Below, in pieces: positions 6,857-13,743 of a stretch of 45,522 nucleotides of DNA (positions are counted from its first letter, which is position 1; every line of letters begins with the position of its first letter). The notes beneath the pieces were generated by a model. The model did not search any database and was not told where the DNA came from. It worked only from the letters and a program-made list of their open reading frames with translations. The position numbers were made by a program, and so were the translations under genes. Origin of the DNA: a virus; IMG/VR virus record IMGVR_UViG_3300044641_009149, positions 1 through 45,522 of that record, one strand, 5' to 3'.

Positions 6857-6879
6857 ACCCGCCCCACCAGGCGGGTTTT
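6857..6879 (+). terminator. Rho-independent terminator
   Basis: A 7-bp GC-rich stem ACCCGCC / GGCGGGT with loop CCACCA, followed by TTTT. It ends transcription from the 6383 gene and is immediately followed by the extended -10 promoter at 6881. Confidence 0.8.
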
Positions 6880-6880
6880 A

Positions 6881-6889
6881 TGCTATAAT
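6881..6889 (+). promoter_or_regulatory. Extended -10 promoter TGCTATAAT
   Basis: TGC + TATAAT gives a TGn-extended -10, which needs no strong -35. It sits 25 nt before the ATG of the 6915 gene and directly follows the terminator. Confidence 0.65.
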
Positions 6890-6914
6890 ACTGAGGTAGT
6901 TGAACGCCAATCCA

Positions 6915-7040
6915 ATGGACCTGTCTGAACTGATTGATGAACTGCGGGAGATCGCTCTGTATGAGTCTGATCCACAAGATTGGATGGGTTATTTGGAGAA
7001 TGACGACTACTGGGTGCCAGATCCTGAACTGGCATACTGA
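6915..7040 (+). CDS. Small acidic hypothetical protein
   Basis: 41 residues (MDLSELIDELREIALYESDP start), very acidic with Trp/Tyr near the C-terminus. It has its own extended -10 promoter and sits between terminator and promoter as a single-gene unit. Function unknown. Confidence 0.55.
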   Translation: MDLSELIDELREIALYESDPQDWMGYLENDDYWVPDPELAY

Positions 7041-7065
7041 CGCTCTGAGAGGCGCCTAGGTGCCT

Positions 7066-7071
7066 TATAAT
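7066..7071 (+). promoter_or_regulatory. TATAAT -10 element before the 7093 gene
   Basis: TATAAT in the context GGTGCCTTATAATA, with an AGGCGCCT palindrome just upstream (7050-7057). The downstream leader CGCAACCAACCA resembles the leaders in the GC-rich island at 17.6-18.7 kb. Confidence 0.55.
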
Positions 7072-7092
7072 AAGCACATACGCAACCAACCA

Positions 7093-7524
7093 ATGACTAC
7101 CACCTTCGCTGACTATGCCGCTGCTGCTGAGGCACGGAAAGACATCGCTGCTGCTGTTCTGGGGCACACCTATGCCCTCTGTGAGGCACTGCGTCAGAAC
7201 TACATTGATTACTCTATTCGGAGTCATCAACTTCGTACATCTGATGTAGAGTATCACGATGCTTGCATTGAGAATCTGAAGCAGGGCACTTGTGACTATG
7301 ACTTCTACCCTGAGACTGGTCGTAAGTATCACAAAATCATTATGAATGCGAATGGTTCGCGTTCTGTTCACGCTTTTGTGGACAAGAAGACTGGTCAAGT
7401 TTACAAGTCTGCCAGTTGGAAAGCACCTGCTAAAGGTGTTCGCTACGATCTTCGTATCATTGAGCAGCGTGAATGGTTGCTTCAACATGCCGACTGGGCG
7501 GGTTCCTACCTTTATGCTCGCTGA
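7093..7524 (+). CDS. Conserved hypothetical protein
   Basis: 143 residues from the ATG at 7093, 22 nt after TATAAT; longer in-frame starts would overlap the promoter. Residues 1-60 are helical and Ala-rich. Residues 80-125 (GRKYHKIIMNANGSRSVHAF, then DKKTGQVYKSASW) form a beta-rich segment that I recall from other phage proteins of unknown function. No catalytic residues are evident. Confidence 0.7.
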   Translation: MTTTFADYAAAAEARKDIAAAVLGHTYALCEALRQNYIDYSIRSHQLRTSDVEYHDACIENLKQGTCDYDFYPETGRKYHKIIMNANGSRSVHAFVDKKTGQVYKSASWKAPAKGVRYDLRIIEQREWLLQHADWAGSYLYAR

Positions 7525-7553
7525 TGTTTATCCCAACTCAACAATTCTTCAAA

Positions 7554-7787
7554 ATGACTTACGCTAACGAAATCCGTGAATTAACCATCACCAAGTCCCT
7601 GCGACTGCTGCGTGATGGTTTCAAGAGTGAGTTTGCCACATCTGTATTTTCTGATGAGCGGACAATTGAACTCTTTGGACAACTTGCTTCCGAATTTGTT
7701 GATGATAACATTCCTGTGGTTGATGAAGACAATCGTATGGATCTTGCGATGATGCTGTTGGAATCTTTGGATGTGATCGCCCGATGA
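7554..7787 (+). CDS. Small conserved hypothetical protein
   Basis: 77 residues from the ATG at 7554. Helical, with a C-terminal segment RMDLAMMLLESLDVIAR that I recall from other cyanophage small proteins. The stop overlaps the start of the following membrane peptide (ATGA). Function unknown. Confidence 0.65.
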   Translation: MTYANEIRELTITKSLRLLRDGFKSEFATSVFSDERTIELFGQLASEFVDDNIPVVDEDNRMDLAMMLLESLDVIAR

Positions 7788-7870
7788 CTTGGATACTTTT
7801 ATGGATTTTACTTTCTGTTCCTGTTGCAGTAATCGTTGGAAAGTTAATTGAAACTCCCGATGACTTCTAA
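7784..7870 (+). CDS. 28-residue single-pass membrane peptide
   Basis: MTWILLWILLSVPVAVIVGK is one hydrophobic transmembrane helix, followed by the short polar tail LIETPDDF. It starts in an ATGA overlap with the upstream gene. Very short, but its composition is far from random and similar mini-proteins occur in cyanophages. It could be a holin-like or host-membrane modifier, but that is inference. Confidence 0.55.
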   Translation: MTWILLWILLSVPVAVIVGKLIETPDDF

Positions 7871-7921
7871 AGAAAAACTGCTTTTTGTTTCATCTTTCGT
7901 TTGGTTTCTACACTGGGGTCA

Positions 7922-8395
7922 ATGTCTTACATCACGTATTCTGGATACGGTTATTCTAAACTCCTCTGTGAGGACGTTACCACTTGGTTTCTGAATAAGT
8001 TTCTGCCCCGTCATAAGATTGAGGTGGAGATTCTTCATCGTGGTCTGAAACGTGAGGAAGTTTATGGATACTGTGACTATGTGGGAGAATCCTATCGTCC
8101 CCGTGAGTTTCTGATTGAACTTCAGACCCATATGGAGGAGGAGTTGTATATAAAAACTCTTTTACACGAACTGGTCCACCTGCGACAATGGGTAGTCGGT
8201 TCGCTGCGGTCCAAGCGTGGAAAAATGTATTATGGTAAAGAACCCGTTGAAAATTACGACTATTGGCATCAACCACACGAAATTGAGGCACGGGAGCAAG
8301 AAGAAACCCTATATCTTGAGTACCTATTTGAGAAGAATGGGTGGACTAATTCGCAAGTGGCACAGTTATTCCCCAACCGCCTACTGGTGGCATAA
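7922..8395 (+). CDS. HExxH zinc metallopeptidase-like protein
   Basis: 157 residues. H82-E83-L-V-H86 (LLHELVHLRQW) is the zincin catalytic helix. A candidate third ligand lies in HEIEAREQEE (E122 region), on a second helix about 36 residues later, as in SprT/WLM-like and phage peptidase families. No signal peptide, so it is predicted to act in the host cytoplasm. Substrate unknown. I chose the ATG at 7922; the upstream alternative extends into a hydrophobic stretch without a ribosome site. Confidence 0.75.
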   Translation: MSYITYSGYGYSKLLCEDVTTWFLNKFLPRHKIEVEILHRGLKREEVYGYCDYVGESYRPREFLIELQTHMEEELYIKTLLHELVHLRQWVVGSLRSKRGKMYYGKEPVENYDYWHQPHEIEAREQEETLYLEYLFEKNGWTNSQVAQLFPNRLLVA

Positions 8396-8419
8396 TTACT
8401 CTTATTACACATCAGATTC

Positions 8420-8809
8420 ATGAAGTATCTTCTTTCTGCCCTTTTGTTTCTTCCCGCACCTGTTTTTGCTCAGCAGGTAAATCAATTTGCAGTTTGCACT
8501 CAAAATCAAGAGGTTTATCGCCCTGGTGGATACGATCGCTTTGGCAACTATGTTGCTGGCGGTGTGAGTGTGCAAACTTATAATGTGCCCTGTAACAATG
8601 TCAATCAAGGTTGGAGACCTACCAATCAGTATTATGGTGGGGGTGGATATGGCAGAGCAACAAATCCAAATTGCAATCCTACAAGAACTTTGTTAGGAAC
8701 TGTTTTGGGTGGGGCGATTGGTCGTGCTGCTGCAAGTGCATATCCTGATAATTATGGTTGGGCAACTGCTGCAGGTGCTGCAATCGGAGGTCTTTCTTTT
8801 GCCTGTTGA
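8420..8809 (+). CDS. Secreted glycine-zipper protein
   Basis: 129 residues. It has a clear Sec signal peptide (MKYLLSALLFLPAPVFA, cleavage before QQ), a Tyr/Asn/Gly-rich middle with four Cys, and a C-terminal glycine zipper (LLGTVLGGAIGRAAAS, then ATAAGAAIGGLS). That two-helix pattern is typical of outer-membrane or 17-kDa-antigen-like glycine-zipper proteins. It should reach the periplasm or outer membrane of the host. Possible roles are envelope modification, superinfection exclusion or lysis. No lipobox Cys follows the cleavage site. Confidence 0.75.
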   Translation: MKYLLSALLFLPAPVFAQQVNQFAVCTQNQEVYRPGGYDRFGNYVAGGVSVQTYNVPCNNVNQGWRPTNQYYGGGGYGRATNPNCNPTRTLLGTVLGGAIGRAAASAYPDNYGWATAAGAAIGGLSFAC

Positions 8810-8813
8810 TAAG

Positions 8814-8843
8814 TTGCATTTCATGCTTACATTCTGCTATAAT
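8814..8843 (+). promoter_or_regulatory. Sigma70-like promoter TTGCAT-N18-TATAAT with extended -10
   Basis: TTGCAT (8814-8819), an 18-nt spacer and TATAAT (8838-8843) preceded by TGC. It starts 18 nt before the methyltransferase ATG, so the 5' leader is very short. Confidence 0.7.
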
Positions 8844-8860
8844 AGTAGTTTCAATCTTAG

Positions 8861-9694
8861 ATGACTATGGAGACAAACCGAGTTTATAATGATAGCTGTG
8901 TTGATGGCATGAATGCCATGAATGCAGAATCTGTGGATTTGTGTGTAACCTCTCCTCCATATGATGATTTAAGAACGTATAACGATTCCTCCAAGTGGGA
9001 TTTTAATGTCTTTAAAGATGTTGCACAAGCACTTGCCAGAGTGTTGAAACCTGGTGGTGTTATCATGTGGAATGTTGGGGACGCAACAATTGATGGTGGC
9101 GAAACTGGAAGTAGTTTTCGCCAGGCACTTTACTTTATGGATGAGTGTGGATTGCGTCTGCATGATACCATGATTTACGAAAAGACAGGAATTGCTTTTG
9201 CTGCTGGTGAAAAGTCGCTGCGCTATTCGCAGGCATTTGAGTATTGTTTTATTCTGAGCAAAGGCAAACCCAAGACGGTGAATATTATCATGGACAAACC
9301 AAATGCCTGGGCAGGGCATAAGTCCTGGGGAAATGCACGTGCTCGGAAGAAAGATGGAAGTCTGGAGATTACGGACGAAAAGACAAAAGAAATCAAGGAG
9401 TTTGGTGCTCGTACGAATATCTGGAAAATCAAGAATAGTGGTGGATTCGGGCAATCCAATAAAAGAGCATATGAGCATCCTGCTACCATGCCAGAGCAAC
9501 TTGCCTACGATCACATTATCACTTGGACCAATCCTGGTGACCTTGTTTTAGATCCATTTATGGGCAGTGGCACAACGGCAAGAATGGCAATCAAAGCAGA
9601 TCGTAAGTATATTGGATTTGAGATTGACCAAACCTACTGGGAGTTGTGTCAGGACATTACACCACAGAGCACTGTCTTTGATGCCCTGGATTGA
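8861..9694 (+). CDS. Beta-class DNA methyltransferase (N4-cytosine or N6-adenine)
   Basis: 277 residues. The catalytic motif TSPPYDD (residues 30-36) is near the N-terminus and the AdoMet-binding DPFMGSGTT (231-239) near the C-terminus: the beta-class order, with IV before I. SPPY is most often N4-cytosine specific but also occurs in N6-adenine enzymes. A WxxxNPGDLVLDPF strand and a C-terminal RKYIGFEID helix complete the Rossmann fold. The target-recognition part is probably residues 100-200. No restriction enzyme is adjacent, so this probably protects phage DNA or alters gene control. Confidence 0.88.
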   Translation: MTMETNRVYNDSCVDGMNAMNAESVDLCVTSPPYDDLRTYNDSSKWDFNVFKDVAQALARVLKPGGVIMWNVGDATIDGGETGSSFRQALYFMDECGLRLHDTMIYEKTGIAFAAGEKSLRYSQAFEYCFILSKGKPKTVNIIMDKPNAWAGHKSWGNARARKKDGSLEITDEKTKEIKEFGARTNIWKIKNSGGFGQSNKRAYEHPATMPEQLAYDHIITWTNPGDLVLDPFMGSGTTARMAIKADRKYIGFEIDQTYWELCQDITPQSTVFDALD

Positions 9695-9719
9695 CAACCA
9701 CCACCAAATGCCCTACAAT
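9691..9719 (+). promoter_or_regulatory. Strong sigma70-like promoter TTGACA-N17-TACAAT
   Basis: A consensus -35 TTGACA (9691-9696) overlaps the methyltransferase stop codon. With exact 17-nt spacing, TACAAT is at 9714-9719. It drives the ParB-like gene at 9773, leaving a leader of about 45 nt. Confidence 0.75.
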
Positions 9720-9772
9720 TCACACAAGATTCGATATTAACGAGTCTGTCAAACCAACTGAGGTATTAACTC

Positions 9773-10714
9773 ATGAAAATTAAAGATGCCCTGGGCAATT
9801 ATGTTCTAAAGATGCCCAGAAATTTTGATGGTCATCTGCTCCATTATAGGGAGATGAACGTCAGTGATTTTAAGATTGATAAACAATATCAAAGGCACAT
9901 TTCACCTGCCTACATCAAGAGAGGTGGACACCTTGATTTGGCAAAACTGACGCCAATCGTTGCCTGTAAGAGACCCGATCTTCTTGGTGAAGATAGTGGA
10001 TATTATGTTGTGGATGGTCAACACCGCACGCTGCGTGTGATTCATAGTGATTATGAAGGACCCGTTCCTGTTTGTGTTTATGAGCATCCAAAGCACAGCA
10101 CTTTGGAAGAGTGTGTCAAAGTTGAAGCAAGATTGTTTCATGACTTGAATAGTCTGAGCAAAAAGCCGACAAAAATTGATGAAGTACGTGCTGGAATCTA
10201 CAGTGGAGATAAAGACTCTCTGTTTATTCTGGATGTGATGAAGTCGCTGAATGTGACTTGTGATAATTTTGGATCCGAAGAACCTGATGCCCGTGAAGTT
10301 GAAGTCTTCACTCACTTTTACCTCATGTGTTTGAGTGATTATAAGCATGAGACTTCCAAGATTTTGGATGGATTCAAGTTGTTGAATGAAATGTATCCAA
10401 AAGAAAAGACTGTGAATGGATATATGCTCCGTGCATGTTGTTTGATGTCAGAGTTTGAGAGGGCATTGTCTAATGGAAAGAAAGATTCTTTTGATTCTTA
10501 CATTCGGGAAGTGCTTCCACGAATTGCATCAGTCAAGTCAATTGTAAGAGGTAGAACTTCTGCTCAATCGCCACAATTTATTCTTCATGATATTATCACG
10601 AGGCACAATGATGCACCAAACACTCTTAACATTGGCAAAGAAGCGATTCTGAAACTTGCGAATAAAGATTTAGGTGGTAATCCACGATTCCTCAACCCTC
10701 ATTGGGACAAATAA
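9773..10714 (+). CDS. ParB/DGQHR-domain protein
   Basis: 313 residues. YYVVDGQHRTLRV (D81-G-Q-H-R85) is the signature of the ParB/Srx-like DGQHR fold, with KIDKQYQRHISPAYIKRG upstream as in DUF6551-type phage proteins. The family includes nucleases and NTP-binding ParB-like proteins. The C-terminal half is helical with no recognised domain. In other phages ParB-like domains are fused or adjacent to methyltransferases, as here (previous gene). A DNA-binding or nicking partner for the methylase is plausible but not shown. Confidence 0.78.
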   Translation: MKIKDALGNYVLKMPRNFDGHLLHYREMNVSDFKIDKQYQRHISPAYIKRGGHLDLAKLTPIVACKRPDLLGEDSGYYVVDGQHRTLRVIHSDYEGPVPVCVYEHPKHSTLEECVKVEARLFHDLNSLSKKPTKIDEVRAGIYSGDKDSLFILDVMKSLNVTCDNFGSEEPDAREVEVFTHFYLMCLSDYKHETSKILDGFKLLNEMYPKEKTVNGYMLRACCLMSEFERALSNGKKDSFDSYIREVLPRIASVKSIVRGRTSAQSPQFILHDIITRHNDAPNTLNIGKEAILKLANKDLGGNPRFLNPHWDK

Positions 10715-10722
10715 TAAACTGG

Positions 10723-10762
10723 CACAGGGGGCACTGCGCTGTCCCCTGTGTTGCCCTATAAT
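10723..10762 (+). promoter_or_regulatory. Hairpin plus TATAAT promoter cassette
   Basis: An 8-bp perfect stem CACAGGGG / CCCCTGTG (10723-10750) is followed by TATAAT (10757-10762). A degenerate -35 (CTGCGC, 10734-10739) with 17-nt spacing lies in the hairpin loop. Upstream ACTGGCACA again matches the repeated module. Probable overlapping terminator and promoter. Confidence 0.6.
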
Positions 10763-10803
10763 ACAAGGGTAGTCATAGAATATAACAAAACCGGAGGAAA
10801 TCA

Positions 10804-10962
10804 ATGAGTTATTATTGGACCACAAAAATGAATGAGGCGACTGCCCGCCGACTGAATAAACTGTCTGATCAAGGTGTGGAAATTGATACTTCCACTCATG
10901 CAGGAAGACAAGTGATTGGTTATAATTATTTGGAACTTGCACTTGACGAATCTGAAGAATGA
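10804..10962 (+). CDS. Small hypothetical protein
   Basis: 52 residues, preceded by a strong CCGGAGGAAA ribosome site, unusual among the leader-poor genes here. Helical N-terminus (MNEATARRLNKLSDQG). It ends in an ATGA overlap with the secreted protein that follows. Function unknown. Confidence 0.6.
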   Translation: MSYYWTTKMNEATARRLNKLSDQGVEIDTSTHAGRQVIGYNYLELALDESEE

Positions 10963-11339
10963 AAAAACTTCTATTGCTGACTGCTCTTCTGTTTGCCTCT
11001 CCTGCATTGGCACAGACTGCACCGAAACCGAAAGTTTATCGCTCGTTTGTGTATGAAACTCCTTGTGCATTGGATTCAGGTCTGCAGGCTCAATTTGATA
11101 CCTGTAAAGTGGTTGAAACCCGCGAAACTGGTGGAGCACTGCGAACCCGCAACATTTTCTCCAATAAGTTTAGTCTGACCATTAAATCTTGGTTTGATAA
11201 GGAGAAGGGGTTTATGACTTGGGATAGTCATAATAAGTTTGCCTACAAGTGGGACTATAAAGTTGCTGGTTCTGGTGAGCAAGGTAGTTGGTCTTATGTG
11301 ATGCCAGGTTTTCTTCTGCAAAATGTATCTTGGGACTGA
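10959..11339 (+). CDS. Secreted protein of unknown function
   Basis: 126 residues. A clear Sec signal peptide (MKKLLLLTALLFASPALA, cleavage before QT) is followed by a beta-rich, aromatic-rich domain with two Cys (near residues 36 and 49) that could form a disulphide in the periplasm. It does not resemble an endolysin or spanin. It is the second secreted protein in this region (see 8420) and is coupled to the upstream small gene. Confidence 0.7.
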   Translation: MKKLLLLTALLFASPALAQTAPKPKVYRSFVYETPCALDSGLQAQFDTCKVVETRETGGALRTRNIFSNKFSLTIKSWFDKEKGFMTWDSHNKFAYKWDYKVAGSGEQGSWSYVMPGFLLQNVSWD

Positions 11340-11548
11340 TGACAATGACTGAAGCAACTGTACAACTGAATGTTCATGAAATTGGTGTGATTTTATCTGC
11401 ACTGCAGGAACTCAACCTGCGTGAGGAAAATAGAATTGCACGGGAATATGGAAGTGTGCCAGCACTGTATAACAAACTTTACTCGCTCTGGGAGCGAATG
11501 GACACTTCGCAAACTGGTCTACGCAACGACGTGGTGCCGTCCTTCTGA
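11339..11548 (+). CDS. Conserved small hypothetical protein
   Basis: 69 residues from the ATG at 11339, which overlaps the preceding stop; the ATG at 11345 is an alternative. The pattern LNVHEIGVILSALQELNLREENRIAREYGS resembles a helical family I recall from other cyanophages. Function unknown. The stop is only 2 nt before the -10 of the next promoter. Confidence 0.65.
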   Translation: MTMTEATVQLNVHEIGVILSALQELNLREENRIAREYGSVPALYNKLYSLWERMDTSQTGLRNDVVPSF

Positions 11549-11550
11549 CC

Positions 11551-11556
11551 TATAAT
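11551..11556 (+). promoter_or_regulatory. TATAAT -10 right after a stop codon
   Basis: TGACC then TATAAT: the upstream stop codon (11546-11548) lies 2 nt before the -10. This layout recurs at 17855, 18035 and 18231. It would drive the 11581 gene; no good -35 is visible. Confidence 0.5.
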
Positions 11557-11580
11557 ACAGAGGTAATCGGGAGACACTCC

Positions 11581-11844
11581 ATGACCACCTTCCCCACTCT
11601 CCAGTCTGCAGACGGCACGATGCTGGTCGGATACTACCCTGTGAAGACCCCCTACGGTGACATCAGCCAAGAATGGTGTCTGCAGGTTCTGTCTTGGAAA
11701 GGTGTGGATCAAATCTCCAAGAAGTTTCTGAATCGTGTTGAGAAGACTCTTGCGATTCGTGAGCGTCTGGCACTGGGTTATACCGAAACTGGTGACAACT
11801 CCGATCTGCCTCAACTGGGTAATCCTTTCTATGGTGCTTGCTGA
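11581..11844 (+). CDS. Hypothetical protein
   Basis: 87 residues, mixed alpha/beta, with two Cys and a GNPFYGAC C-terminus. A GGGAGA site precedes the ATG. The stop overlaps the next ATG. No family recognised. Confidence 0.65.
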   Translation: MTTFPTLQSADGTMLVGYYPVKTPYGDISQEWCLQVLSWKGVDQISKKFLNRVEKTLAIRERLALGYTETGDNSDLPQLGNPFYGAC

Positions 11845-12008
11845 TGGCATTATCAACAACTGAATTGAGCGCAATGTTGAATGTGTTCACTTACTATCAG
11901 GATTGGGATGACTTGTCCGAACTGATTGAGTATGATGTTCACAAACTTCGGTCAAAACTAATGTCTGAGATGATGTCTGCTGTTTTCTACGATCTTGAAT
12001 GCGAATGA
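11844..12008 (+). CDS. Small acidic helical hypothetical protein
   Basis: 54 residues, helical and acidic (DWDDLSELIEYDVHKLRSKL). The start overlaps the previous stop (TGATG) and the end overlaps the following membrane-protein gene by 10 nt. Function unknown. Confidence 0.55.
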   Translation: MALSTTELSAMLNVFTYYQDWDDLSELIEYDVHKLRSKLMSEMMSAVFYDLECE

Positions 12009-12148
12009 ATCTTTCACCCAAATATGTTTTTGTTGGTGTTGTGTTTCTGATTGTTTTCTTCGGATACAATGCCTTTCTGATACAGCGTGACCAGAAGTTG
12101 TATGAGTCCTATTATTGCCAAACGATTGGATGTACCAATGAACGATGA
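11999..12148 (+). CDS. Small single-pass membrane protein
   Basis: 49 residues with one strong transmembrane helix, YVFVGVVFLIVFFGYNAFLI (about residues 9-28), then a polar tail with two Cys. It overlaps genes at both ends. Likely inserted in the host inner membrane; role unknown. Confidence 0.5.
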   Translation: MRMNLSPKYVFVGVVFLIVFFGYNAFLIQRDQKLYESYYCQTIGCTNER

Positions 12149-12320
12149 AGATATTCGACAATTTATGTCTGCATTTGAGGACTTTATGAAACACGCTGAG
12201 GTTGAAGAGTTTAATCACGATGCCTGGGTTGTTGCTAAACAATACACTGACAACTTCTATGAGCAAAAAGCAGCAGAACTGGAAGTCACCGTAGACTACT
12301 ACATTTCGGAGTTTGTGTAA
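12138..12320 (+). CDS. Small hypothetical protein, KAAELE..DYYxxEFV family copy 1
   Basis: 60 residues from the ATG at 12138, nested in the end of the previous gene; ATG 12102 is an alternative start. The C-terminus KAAELEVTVDYYISEFV is closely matched by the gene at 14673 (KAAELELPLDYYLAEFV), so the two are paralogues. Acidic, helical, function unknown. TAATG coupling to the next gene. Confidence 0.6.
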   Translation: MNDEDIRQFMSAFEDFMKHAEVEEFNHDAWVVAKQYTDNFYEQKAAELEVTVDYYISEFV

Positions 12321-12499
12321 TGGATGAAAAGACAAAATTGATTCTGGCACAGATGCAGGTTGAGAACATTTACAATCTTCTCAAAGATGGGCAGTATGCT
12401 GGATTCTTCTCATCACATTTGTTTCCCATCAGGTTTGAGATTGAGCGACAACTTTGTAACTTGACAGGATACAACAAATACACTAAAATAGAGGAGTAA
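12320..12499 (+). CDS. Small hypothetical protein
   Basis: 59 residues (AQMQVENIYNLLKDGQYAGF then an ERQL helix), resembling small helical proteins I recall from cyanophages. Its last codons carry the -35/-10 of the next promoter (12461-12489). Function unknown. Confidence 0.6.
   Translation: MDEKTKLILAQMQVENIYNLLKDGQYAGFFSSHLFPIRFEIERQLCNLTGYNKYTKIEE
12461..12489 (+). promoter_or_regulatory. Sigma70-like promoter TTGACA-N17-TAAAAT
   Basis: A perfect -35 with 17-nt spacing to TAAAAT, wholly inside the 3' end of the upstream coding sequence, 23 nt before the ATG at 12513. Confidence 0.7.
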
Positions 12500-12512
12500 T
12501 TTACACATAACA

Positions 12513-12743
12513 ATGAAATCTCTTTATATTGTCGATTACTGGGTTCCTTTTCCTTCCAGTGAGTATGGCGGTCTGATTAACTTGATTGCCGAATCTGATA
12601 CGGAAGCATTTGAGATTCTTGCGAATGAAGAATCCTTCGACGATCGCTATACGGACCGAATTATGGAAAGAGTTGTGAATGCTCAAAAATTCATACTTCA
12701 AGATGATTATGAATCTGGTATTCTGGAGGCATTTACGACGTGA
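12513..12743 (+). CDS. Small acidic hypothetical protein
   Basis: 76 residues. The beta-strand start MKSLYIVDYWVPFPSSEYGG and following DTEAFEILANEE helix suggest a compact alpha/beta fold. It has its own promoter. Ends in a GTGA overlap with the next gene. Function unknown. Confidence 0.65.
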   Translation: MKSLYIVDYWVPFPSSEYGGLINLIAESDTEAFEILANEESFDDRYTDRIMERVVNAQKFILQDDYESGILEAFTT

Positions 12744-12904
12744 CACAACTTTATCGCATTTTAGAATTGACAACCACCGGATGGGAATTGATTGAAGAGG
12801 ATGCAAAGCAATTAACAAAGGAGCAGTGTGACCTACTCCTTAACAATTATTTGTCTGCAGGTTATCCCCCCAATCGTCTTCGTGCTGTTTATGACAACGA
12901 TTGA
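12740..12904 (+). CDS. Conserved small hypothetical protein
   Basis: 54 residues from a GTG start overlapping the previous stop. The pattern YRILELTTTGWELIEEDAKQ, LTKEQC and NRLRAVYD matches a small family I recall from cyanophages. Function unknown. Overlaps the next gene by 14 nt. Confidence 0.65.
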   Translation: MTQLYRILELTTTGWELIEEDAKQLTKEQCDLLLNNYLSAGYPPNRLRAVYDND

Positions 12905-13175
12905 ATTTCCACACCAAGCACCAAAAGGTTATAGTTATGAGTTTGAACAATTTAAAAGGAATACTGTTGCCATCTGGATTCGGAACTCTGCTACTTTTGA
13001 TTATAACCTTGGTAAGTCTGTGCGATCAATTTGGGGATTCTATGACACCAAGAAAAGAGTATATTCCGCCCCCATCAACTCAAGTACAGTTGGGAACGTT
13101 GTTAGTATAGAACAAACATCACCTTACTCTGCGATGATACCAAAGCAAACTCCACTTGAATCTGCATTTGTATGA
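12891..13175 (+). CDS. Conserved hypothetical protein
   Basis: 94 residues from the ATG at 12891; a longer in-frame version would add a hydrophobic stretch translated from the previous gene's region. The core AIWIRNSATFDYNLGKSVRSIWGFYDTKK looks like a beta-rich domain; I recall similar proteins in cyanophages. Function unknown. ATGA coupling downstream. Confidence 0.7.
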   Translation: MTTIEFPHQAPKGYSYEFEQFKRNTVAIWIRNSATFDYNLGKSVRSIWGFYDTKKRVYSAPINSSTVGNVVSIEQTSPYSAMIPKQTPLESAFV

Positions 13176-13459
13176 GTTATCAACCACAGGTCAATGATTA
13201 TGTTAGATGGAAACCTCATATTGAAGGTTGGGTGTACTTTACGGATAAGGAATATATTACGATTGAGATAGGCGTCAAACCAAAGAATGAAGAGAATTAC
13301 GAAGCGTGTTCAATTCATCGCAATGATCGCTTGATGGTTTTATGTTACAATAATCAGTGGAAAGAACTCACTTATATCAAATCAAGAGATTCAAAGTATG
13401 AAGAAGAAAAAAACACTGTGGAGATTGTGGGCGAAATCACTTGGGGAGAAAGCAAGTAA
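13172..13459 (+). CDS. Hypothetical protein, beta-rich
   Basis: 95 residues. VNDYVRWKPHIEGWVYFTDKEYITIEIG and LVLCYNNQW-like strands suggest a small beta barrel (SH3/KOW-like). No catalytic residues. The last 62 nt overlap the next gene's start. Function unknown. Confidence 0.7.
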   Translation: MSYQPQVNDYVRWKPHIEGWVYFTDKEYITIEIGVKPKNEENYEACSIHRNDRLMVLCYNNQWKELTYIKSRDSKYEEEKNTVEIVGEITWGESK

Positions 13460-13670
13460 AAATGACAGAGAATCAGACCACGTTGCTCATATACGGACTG
13501 TTATATTCGGTACTTATCTCATTACTAATCTATTCATTATCGCAGGGGTCATAAGACATTGGAACGACGGACCAACTATTAATTTGTATTATTATGAAGT
13601 ATCAAGTCATCTACCTGAAACCCAAAAAGAAAGCATTCTCAAAGCAAACCGCAGTTTTCTATACGATTGA
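13398..13670 (+). CDS. Small membrane protein
   Basis: 90 residues: a basic N-terminus (KKKKTLWRLWAKSLGEKAS), then one transmembrane helix (about residues 34-51, VIFGTYLITNLFIIAGVI) and a polar tail. I recall cyanophage proteins with this helix that end soon after it. Here the frame continues and overlaps the next gene by 77 nt, so the tail may be variable or recently extended. Positive-inside suggests a cytoplasmic N-terminus. Confidence 0.55.
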   Translation: MKKKKTLWRLWAKSLGEKASKNDRESDHVAHIRTVIFGTYLITNLFIIAGVIRHWNDGPTINLYYYEVSSHLPETQKESILKANRSFLYD

Positions 13671-13743
13671 AGATGCTACTCATTGGGAGAAGTATGTAAA
13701 GACTCAAGGATGCCAAAATACTGAGATTATGCCAGTTTTATAG
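13594..13743 (+). CDS. Conserved small hypothetical protein
   Basis: 49 residues (YQVIYLKPKKKAFSKQTAVF, then DATHWEKYV), matching a small family I recall from cyanophages: strand, basic turn, strand, helix. It overlaps the 13398 gene by 77 nt in another frame; conservation of both proteins suggests both are real. It is the last gene before the repeat-rich region. Confidence 0.6.
   Translation: MKYQVIYLKPKKKAFSKQTAVFYTIEDATHWEKYVKTQGCQNTEIMPVL

Noticed and set aside
6883-7488. Long minus-strand frame (201 codons) opposite 6915-7524
   Set aside because: It runs through a terminator, promoters and a conserved + strand gene; composition looks like a shadow frame.
7860-7994. ATG-started + frame of about 44 codons after the membrane peptide
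   Set aside because: It overlaps the metallopeptidase gene by 73 nt, and its second half reads as a shifted shadow of that gene.
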